Positions 6,751 to 11,090 of a stretch of 11,090 nucleotides of DNA are shown here, piece by piece (position 1 is the stretch's first letter; each line of letters begins with the position of its first letter). The translations under genes and the position numbers were made by a program. This DNA comes from Lentzea sp. (GTDB lineage Bacteria > Actinomycetota > Actinomycetes > Mycobacteriales > Pseudonocardiaceae), in contig JASLAV010000652.1 of NCBI GenBank assembly GCA_030146905.1, positions 1 through 11,090 on the forward strand, written 5' to 3'. A model generated the notes under the pieces. It did no database searches. It was not told the origin of the DNA and saw only the letters and a program-made list of their open reading frames with translations.

Positions 6751-6758
6751 CTCCTTCT
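6751..6758 (-). promoter_or_regulatory. Shine-Dalgarno of the cold-shock gene
   Basis: AGAAGGAG on the minus strand, six bases before the ATG, is the strongest ribosome binding site in the window. It is flanked on both sides by CAGTAC, and its exact 8-base complement lies upstream in the same leader (6829-6836). Confidence 0.85.
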
Positions 6759-6864
6759 GTACTGAAGGGCGGACCGCACTGTGCGGACGCCCCGGTGGTT
6801 GGTCTTGAGCCGACCACTCCCACCGTGAAGAAGGAGAATCGCTCGCAACTGAAGTTTGGCGAGC
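6759..6864 (-). promoter_or_regulatory. Structured cold-shock leader, candidate RNA switch
   Basis: In transcript order the leader contains four elements. Hairpin A (6841-6864) has stem GCTCGC/GCGAGC continued by AAC/GTT. Next is CTCCTTCT (6829-6836), exactly complementary to the Shine-Dalgarno. Hairpin B (6794-6824) has two 5-bp stems, GGTGG/CCACC and TGGTC/GACCA, around an internal loop. Hairpin C (6774-6786) is CCGC/GCGG. Pairing of 6829-6836 with 6751-6758 would hide the ribosome binding site and enclose hairpins B and C. Temperature-dependent leaders are known for enterobacterial cspA. Extending that idea here is inference. Confidence 0.5.
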
Positions 6865-6901
6865 GTGCAAGACACGAACACAAAACCGCAACCAGTAGAA
6901 A

Positions 6902-6910
6902 AGTCTAGCA
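6902..6910 (-). promoter_or_regulatory. Candidate extended -10 of the cold-shock promoter
   Basis: TGCTAGACT on the minus strand fits an extended -10 (TGN plus a -10-like hexamer with four of six consensus bases) and starts 5 bases after the stop of the membrane-protein gene. No -35 stands out. Transcription from about 6895 would give a ~150-base leader, a length usual for cold-shock genes. Confidence 0.3.
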
Positions 6911-6914
6911 GCTT

Positions 6915-7448
6915 CTAGCGCGGTTTGCGCTGAGGCACCGCGAATCTCTGCTGCATGAGCGAGATCCGGAACACGAGGTAGCAGGCGAGGCCCGCCGCGA
7001 CCAGGGCGCATCCCGTCGACATCGTCGAGAACACCACGTAAAGAGGGGTGTCGAGCAGCAGCGACTCGAGCACGTCGGTCAGCACCATCGCGAGGAACAC
7101 GTACTGCCACGGCTTGATGAGCGGGCTCACCACGCGCTGGTCGAACGGCACGTCGCGCTGGGCCAGGTCGCTCGCCTTCCAGACCTGGGGCACCGTCCGC
7201 ACGCCGTGCAGCGCGATCGCCTCGGCGTTGTGGGTGGCGCCGCGGAACCAGACGATGGTCGCCACGCCCGCGGGCACGACGAGCACGATGGCGAGGAAGC
7301 TCCACGACGACGACCCGCCCCGCCAGTCGTTGACCGTGCCCCAGACGGACTCGGCGGCGACCAGGGCGATCAGCCCCATGCTCACGTAGCCGGTCACCCT
7401 GACGTCCCTCAGGTCGATGTAACCGTCCATCGCACAACCCCCGAACAC
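6915..7448 (-). CDS. Small membrane protein of unknown function, four predicted helices
   Basis: 177 residues from GTG 7448, or 171 from the ATG at 7430. The GTG has GAGG six bases upstream and lies 18 bases after the oxidoreductase stop. The ATG has only a G-run upstream, so both starts remain possible. Hydrophobic segments lie at about 21-36, 49-68, 113-132 and 139-160, with a polar cytoplasmic-type segment ([20 protein letters not shown]) after the second. The piece [15 protein letters not shown] and the later QVWKASD faintly recall DUF4328-type membrane proteins, but the match is too weak for a family call. The tail is basic ([12 protein letters not shown]), which suggests a cytoplasmic C terminus. 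Co-transcription with the oxidoreductase is likely from spacing; a functional link is not evident. Confidence 0.75.
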   Translation of the reverse strand: MFGGCAMDGYIDLRDVRVTGYVSMGLIALVAAESVWGTVNDWRGGSSSWSFLAIVLVVPAGVATIVWFRGATHNAEAIALHGVRTVPQVWKASDLAQRDVPFDQRVVSPLIKPWQYVFLAMVLTDVLESLLLDTPLYVVFSTMSTGCALVAAGLACYLVFRISLMQQRFAVPQRKPR

Positions 7449-7466
7449 AGCGGACCTCGCGGGAGA

Positions 7467-8513
7467 CTACCGCCCGGAACAGCACCCCAGTTCGGCGAAC
7501 GTGGCGATCTTCTCGGCGGCTCTCACGACGATCTCGTCGATGCCGTCGAGCACCACCCGGTCCCCGATCCTGCGGGCCGGCAGCAGGGGTACGTCCGCCT
7601 TCCCGCACTGCTCGACGACCGACGTGAACGCGCGCGCCGCGGCCAGTGGGGCGACCAGCGGCTCGCCGGTCTGGCGGTGCCGGATCAGGTTCTCCAGGAG
7701 GTCGACGGAGGGCGGCACGGCCATGCGGTGGTCGTTGACCGTCAGCCGGTCGTCGTCGTACCACCAGACGGCCTGCCCCAGCGACCCGTGCACCAGCACC
7801 ACGGGTGGCAACGACGTCGTGGCGCACAGCGTCGTGGCGACCACGACCGGCGGCGCCCCCTCCGACGTCACCCTGACGCACGCGGTGTCGTCCGCGGAGA
7901 TCGTGTCGCGGCACCGGAACAGCTCCAGCTCGACGCCGACGTCGGCCCGCTCCTCGACGTCGGCGAGCAGCAGCGCGTTCTGCAGGGCGTGCGCGAACGG
8001 GTTCACCAGCGTCCCGTCCTCGCCCTGCTGCCCCGCCCAGTCCGCGCGCTCGTAGTAGGCGTCCGTGCGCACCCAGCGCCCGGCGGCGCCGATGCCGGAG
8101 ATGTCGCCCAGCGCGCCGGAGCCGATCAGGGAGCACAGCCGCCGGTACGAGCCCTTGCCCTGCGTCTGGAACCCGACCTGGCACACCAGCCCGTGCCTGG
8201 AGGCCGCGGAGGAGATCTCGTCGAACTCGGTCGTCGTCAACGCCGCCGGCTTCTCGACCAGCACGTCGCAGCCCATGCCGAACGCCTCCAGCGCGAAGTC
8301 GCGGTGCGTCGCCGGCGGCGAGGAGATCACGACGACCTCGGGGTGCAGCTCGGCGGCCAGCGTGGCCAGGTCCGGGTAGGACGGCACCGGCACGTCCACG
8401 TCGGCCACGTCCACGACGCCGACGAAGGTGGCGACCCCGTCGTGGCCGAGCCGGACCAGGTTCTCGACGTGCCGCGACCCATGACCGCGAGCCCCGACCA
8501 GCGCAACACGCAT
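7467..8513 (-). CDS. Gfo/Idh/MocA family oxidoreductase (first of two)
   Basis: 348 residues, a normal length for this NAD(P)-dependent dehydrogenase family, which acts on sugars, inositols and related polyols. The N-terminal Rossmann domain opens with [19 protein letters not shown], where GARGHG is the dinucleotide loop. [20 protein letters not shown] (58-77) and VLVEKPA (84-90) carry the conserved EKP lysine. The C-terminal alpha/beta domain includes [20 protein letters not shown] (166-185), where H175 is the expected catalytic His and Asn171 replaces the more usual Asp. ATG 8513 is chosen because the Rossmann strand begins there and GAAGGG/GAGG precede it. Starts at 8522 and 8537 are in frame but less convincing. 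It follows the second oxidoreductase by 124 bp. The exact substrate is not predictable. Confidence 0.88.
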   Translation of the reverse strand: MRVALVGARGHGSRHVENLVRLGHDGVATFVGVVDVADVDVPVPSYPDLATLAAELHPEVVVISSPPATHRDFALEAFGMGCDVLVEKPAALTTTEFDEISSAASRHGLVCQVGFQTQGKGSYRRLCSLIGSGALGDISGIGAAGRWVRTDAYYERADWAGQQGEDGTLVNPFAHALQNALLLADVEERADVGVELELFRCRDTISADDTACVRVTSEGAPPVVVATTLCATTSLPPVVLVHGSLGQAVWWYDDDRLTVNDHRMAVPPSVDLLENLIRHRQTGEPLVAPLAAARAFTSVVEQCGKADVPLLPARRIGDRVVLDGIDEIVVRAAEKIATFAELGCCSGR

Positions 8514-8556
8514 CGTCCTCACCCTTCTCGGGCTCACCGGCGGCCACCGACGCCGT

Positions 8557-8574
8557 CCTCAGCATCGGCCGAGG
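8557..8574 (-). other. Small hairpin between the two oxidoreductase genes
   Basis: CCTCGGC, a 4-base loop CGAT, then GCTGAGG forms a 7-bp stem (one G-U pair) in the minus-strand transcript of the 124-bp intergenic region. There is no T tract, so it is not a convincing terminator. It may act as an attenuator or mRNA processing site, or be incidental. Confidence 0.25.
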
Positions 8575-8637
8575 TGGTGGGAATATCAATGCGCGAGGCC
8601 AACCAAGACACGTTTGCGACAGCATCCCGGTCGCGGC

Positions 8638-9903
8638 TCAGCGAAGGTCCAGCACGTCGGTGACGCGGACCGCCTCCCCCGTCTCGAAGCTGCGGTTGGC
8701 GGCGAACCCCGTCAGCAGCGAGAGAACGCCGTCGTGGTGAGTCGCCTTCCGCCCCAACGGGTCCTCCTGCCCCGCCGGTCCGTACAAGGCGCCGGTCATG
8801 CGCAGGTCCGCACCGCCGTGGCCCTCGCGGTCGTAGTCCAGCGGGATCTCCTCCCGTTGCTCGAACAACCGCTGCACGGACAGCTTCGCCCACTCCTGCT
8901 CCGGGTTGGCGGCGACGCCGTGCACGGCGGGGTGCTGGCCCGACACCCACGAGTTCTCGACGACCTCCAGCTCCAGGCGCCCCTTGCTGCCGTTGACCAT
9001 CAGCCGGTAGCCCTCCCACGGCGAGTAGGCCGTGAGGTGGTACGTCAGGCTGGCACCGCTCGCATAACGGACGAGCACCGACACGTCGTCTTCAATGGAC
9101 ACACCTGGCTCGAACGGGTTCTGGTCCCGGCGATAGCCGTCCTCGTGCCGTGCGTCGACGTAGAGCTTCTTGAGCCATTCGTCGCGTTCCAGGTCGATCT
9201 CGAACCGGGCGTCGCCGGAGTGACCGTGGCGTGCGCCGTTCTCGTCGCCGTAGAAGAACAACCGGCCCTGCGCGTACACGGTCTCCGGCACCGAGCCGAC
9301 CCACCAGTTGAGCAGGTCGAAGTGGTGCGTCGCCTTGTGCACCACCAGTCCGCCGGAGTTGGCCTTGTCGCGGTGCCAGCGGCGGAAGTAGTCGGCGCCG
9401 TGCCGGGTGTCGAGCAGCCACTCGAAGTGCACGGACCCGATCTCGCCGACAGCACCGCCCGCGAGCAGCTCGCGGACCTTCTCGTGGATCGGGTTGTAGC
9501 GGTAGTTGAACGTGACGGTGACGTCGCCGTCGTTGCGGCGCACCGCTTCGAGGATCCTGGCCGCCGACGGGACGTCCGTCGTCATCGGCTTCTCCGCCAC
9601 GACAGCACACCCGGCGTCCAAAGCCTCCACGACGTAGGTCTCGTGGAAGCGGTCGACAGTGGTCACGACGACGACGTCGACCCTTTGCTCGTCGAGCATC
9701 CTCAGGAAGTCCGCGGCGTCGTAGGCGGGGACGGGTTCGAGGCCCAGCCCGGCCAGCCGCTCGTTGTGGACGTTCATCCGGGTGCGGTTCACGTCGGCGA
9801 ACGCGACGAGCTCGCAGGTGTCCGCGTGCTCGACCGCGATGGCGTGGAGGTGCCGTCCGGCCCGCGCTCCCGTGCCGACCACCGCGTAGCGCCTGCGAAC
9901 CAT
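8638..9903 (-). CDS. Gfo/Idh/MocA family oxidoreductase (second, longer)
   Basis: 421 residues. RRRYAVVGTGARAGRHLHAI gives the Rossmann loop (GTGARAG, 10-16). VAFADVNRTRMN (33-44) holds the strand-2 Asp that binds the adenosine ribose, which argues for NAD preference. VVAEKPMTTD (101-110) holds the EKP lysine. GGLVVHKATHHFDLLNWW (184-201) holds the catalytic His (H193) and Asp196, with His189 where most relatives have Asp. The segment around DYFRRWHRDKANSGG and the extra ~60 residues after 215 mark a larger subfamily than its neighbour. ATG 9903 has GGAGGAGG seven bases upstream. A LacI-like operator precedes it. Sugar or amino-sugar dehydrogenation is likely, substrate unknown. Confidence 0.92.
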   Translation of the reverse strand: MVRRRYAVVGTGARAGRHLHAIAVEHADTCELVAFADVNRTRMNVHNERLAGLGLEPVPAYDAADFLRMLDEQRVDVVVVTTVDRFHETYVVEALDAGCAVVAEKPMTTDVPSAARILEAVRRNDGDVTVTFNYRYNPIHEKVRELLAGGAVGEIGSVHFEWLLDTRHGADYFRRWHRDKANSGGLVVHKATHHFDLLNWWVGSVPETVYAQGRLFFYGDENGARHGHSGDARFEIDLERDEWLKKLYVDARHEDGYRRDQNPFEPGVSIEDDVSVLVRYASGASLTYHLTAYSPWEGYRLMVNGSKGRLELEVVENSWVSGQHPAVHGVAANPEQEWAKLSVQRLFEQREEIPLDYDREGHGGADLRMTGALYGPAGQEDPLGRKATHHDGVLSLLTGFAANRSFETGEAVRVTDVLDLR

Positions 9904-9918
9904 CCGCCAGCCTCCTCC

Positions 9919-9930
9919 GCAAACGTTTTC
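9919..9930 (-). promoter_or_regulatory. Candidate LacI-family operator
   Basis: On the minus strand GAAAACGTTTGC is a near-palindrome centred on CG (9924-9925), with the AAACGTTT core seen in many LacI/CcpA-type sugar-responsive operators. It lies 16-27 bases before the ATG and overlaps the predicted transcription start. No regulator gene is in the window to match it. Confidence 0.45.
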
Positions 9931-9933
9931 CGC

Positions 9934-9962
9934 ACGCTATCGGCAGAGTCGCCGGACGACAA
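9934..9962 (-). promoter_or_regulatory. Candidate promoter of the second oxidoreductase
   Basis: TTGTCG (9957-9962) and TAGCGT (9934-9939) are spaced by 17 bases on the minus strand. The -10 keeps only the T, A and final T positions of the consensus. The start of transcription would fall near 9927, within the LacI-like site. Confidence 0.35.
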
Positions 9963-9964
9963 AG

Positions 9965-10000
9965 AACCGCCCGGCGTCCACGTTCGGACGCCGGGCGGTT
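9965..10000 (-). terminator. Terminator of the propeller-protein gene
   Basis: A perfect 15-bp stem (AACCGCCCGGCGTCC and its complement) with a 6-base loop starts 16 bases after the stop codon of the propeller gene. On the minus strand the hairpin is followed by CTTTGTCG, a short T-rich tail. It also insulates the oxidoreductase promoter that begins 3 bases further on. Confidence 0.85.
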
Positions 10001-10016
10001 CGTGGAGATCGGGAGG

Positions 10017-11090
10017 TCAGCCGATGCCGCGGTCGCTGAGCAGCGCCCACTGGCTCCAGCCTGCCTTCTCCTTGTAGAAGCGGCGGACCAGCTTGCCGTC
10101 GTCGGTGCGGGCGAAGACCTCGACGGTCTTGGTCTGCGCGTGGTACATCGCGTTCGGCGCCTCGGAGAGCTTGGTGGTGCCGAGCTTGGCCCACGTCGTC
10201 CAGCCGTTGCCGGTCGCCCGCGAGTGCTCGGCGACGCCGCTCTCACCGAGCTGCACGACGTCGATCGAACCGGTCGTCGAGTTGAACACCGCCGACGGCG
10301 CGCCGGTGCCCTTGCCGCCGAGCGACTTCCAGACGCCGGCCGCGTACTGCTCGACGCTGCCGGACTCGGTGCGGACGAAGACCTGGTCGACGGCGACGCT
10401 CGGGTCGCTGACGACCTTCGGCCCGCCCTGGTCCTGCCAGGCGGTGCCGTCCCACTTGACCAGCTTGTCGTCGGCGGACCGCGCGTAGACGTCCTTGCCG
10501 GCGACGGCGGGGGTGCCCTGGATCCCGCGGTCGCCGAGCGGCGCCCACTTGTCCGTGAAGCGCAGCAGGAGACCGTCCTCGCCGCGGGCGAGGACCTCGA
10601 CGGCCTTGGTCTTGTCGTTCCACGCGAGCACCGGGTCGCCCGCCACGACCGTGTCGCCGAGCGCGAGCCACTTGCCGTCGGTGCGGCGGTAGACCTTGCC
10701 GTCTGTGCCGCGCGCGAACACCTCGACGATCTTCGTCTCCGGGTTCATCAGCGCGACCGGGTCACCGGCGAAGAGCTCGGGCCCGAGCTGCTGCCAGCCG
10801 GCCCAGCGGCTCGTCTTGTGGAAGTTCGTGATGATCGAACCGTCCGCGGCGCGCGCGTAGACCTCGAGCTGCTGCTGACCGGTGTTCGAGATCTGCGGGC
10901 CGGGGTTGACGATCGTCTTGTCCGTCACCGGCGTCTCGCTGCCGGTGCTCGCGCCGCCGGCCTCGACGAGGTTGTTGTAGCGCAGCGGCACGTACCGGCT
11001 GGCCGTGCTCGCGCTCCAGACGCGCTGCACCGGCCTGCTGCCGTCGGGGCCGGCCTGCTCGCGCACGATCGGCCGCGTCTTGGAGGCGTC
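10017..11090 (-). CDS. C-terminal part of a PLL-like seven-bladed beta-propeller protein (cut by window edge)
   Basis: 357 residues are visible and the frame stays open to the right edge, so the true start lies outside; the GTG at 11066 is internal. Residues about 63-357 are seven repeats of 35-48 residues. The clearest are IVEVFARGTDGKVYRRT (121-137), AVEVLARGEDGLLLRF (163-178) and TVEVFARTDDGKLVRRFY (322-339), each followed by W-x-x-L-G/S and then G-D/T/A-P. This is the pattern of Photorhabdus lectin (PLL)-like propellers, which bind fucose or other glycans. The 62 residues before it (with SASTASRYVPLRYNNLVEAGG) belong to another domain I do not recognise. Secretion is likely for such proteins, but the signal peptide would be off the window. 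The protein may be an enzyme carrying a glycan-binding tail. Confidence 0.82.
   Translation of the reverse strand, partial: DASKTRPIVREQAGPDGSRPVQRVWSASTASRYVPLRYNNLVEAGGASTGSETPVTDKTIVNPGPQISNTGQQQLEVYARAADGSIITNFHKTSRWAGWQQLGPELFAGDPVALMNPETKIVEVFARGTDGKVYRRTDGKWLALGDTVVAGDPVLAWNDKTKAVEVLARGEDGLLLRFTDKWAPLGDRGIQGTPAVAGKDVYARSADDKLVKWDGTAWQDQGGPKVVSDPSVAVDQVFVRTESGSVEQYAAGVWKSLGGKGTGAPSAVFNSTTGSIDVVQLGESGVAEHSRATGNGWTTWAKLGTTKLSEAPNAMYHAQTKTVEVFARTDDGKLVRRFYKEKAGWSQWALLSDRGIG

Noticed and set aside
6745..8625. Very long minus-strand frame joined to the cold-shock domain
   Set aside because: Upstream of residue 1 of the cold-shock domain the frame is an out-of-frame reading of the membrane-protein and oxidoreductase genes. 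The Shine-Dalgarno six bases before ATG 6744 fixes the start.
7206..8663. Plus-strand open frame opposite the first oxidoreductase
   Set aside because: Composition is Arg/His/Pro-rich without domains, as expected for an antisense frame in GC-rich DNA. The minus strand carries a clear Gfo/Idh/MocA protein.
8614..10077. 487-codon plus-strand open frame opposite the second oxidoreductase
   Set aside because: Antisense shadow with no recognisable motif. It also runs through the minus-strand promoter and terminator.

Overview
The window is high-GC, densely coded DNA of actinobacterial character. The evidence is strong G/C preference at third codon positions, GTG starts, 4-base start/stop overlaps, and an actinobacterial-style N-terminal extension on ribosomal protein S1. 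The combination of an rpsA neighbourhood, a YhgE/Pip exporter-like operon and a lectin-like propeller protein suits a filamentous actinomycete (Pseudonocardiales or similar), but the sequence alone does not fix the genus. Almost everything is ordinary chromosomal gene content. I see no transposase, integrase, tRNA, rRNA or CRISPR array.

Layout, left to right. (1) The 5' end of rpsA (minus, cut by the window edge) faces away from a plus-strand pair, a class I SAM-dependent methyltransferase and a tandem-GNAT acetyltransferase, across a 178-bp divergent promoter region. (2) A three-gene plus-strand operon (about 2265-5370) encodes a degenerate ABC-type ATPase, a YhgE/Pip membrane protein with two long heptad-repeat blocks, and a TetR repressor. 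All three genes overlap by 4 bases. A perfect 26-bp palindrome at 2226-2251 sits over the predicted transcription start and is the likely TetR operator. (3) Converging from the right with a 3-bp gap is a two-gene minus-strand unit: a FlaR-like P-loop kinase and a small Rossmann-fold reductase-like protein, also overlapping by 4 bases. (4) A cold-shock protein gene (minus) lies between a 36-bp perfect palindromic terminator and a structured leader. In that leader an 8-base stretch exactly complementary to the Shine-Dalgarno could form an RNA switch. (5) A minus-strand run holds two Gfo/Idh/MocA oxidoreductases and a small four-helix membrane protein. A LacI-type operator-like sequence overlaps the predicted start of transcription of the first oxidoreductase. 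(6) At the right edge is the C-terminal part of a protein whose last ~295 residues are seven repeats of the PLL lectin type, i.e. a probable complete seven-bladed beta-propeller, followed by a strong terminator.

How they work together: the YhgE operon looks like a self-regulated envelope or export module in which the ATPase has lost the Walker A lysine and the Walker B glutamate. The oxidoreductases look like sugar or cyclitol catabolic enzymes under carbohydrate control. The cold-shock gene probably has its own leader-based control. The most noteworthy items are the cold-shock leader, the non-canonical ATPase with its YhgE partner, and the palindromic operator.
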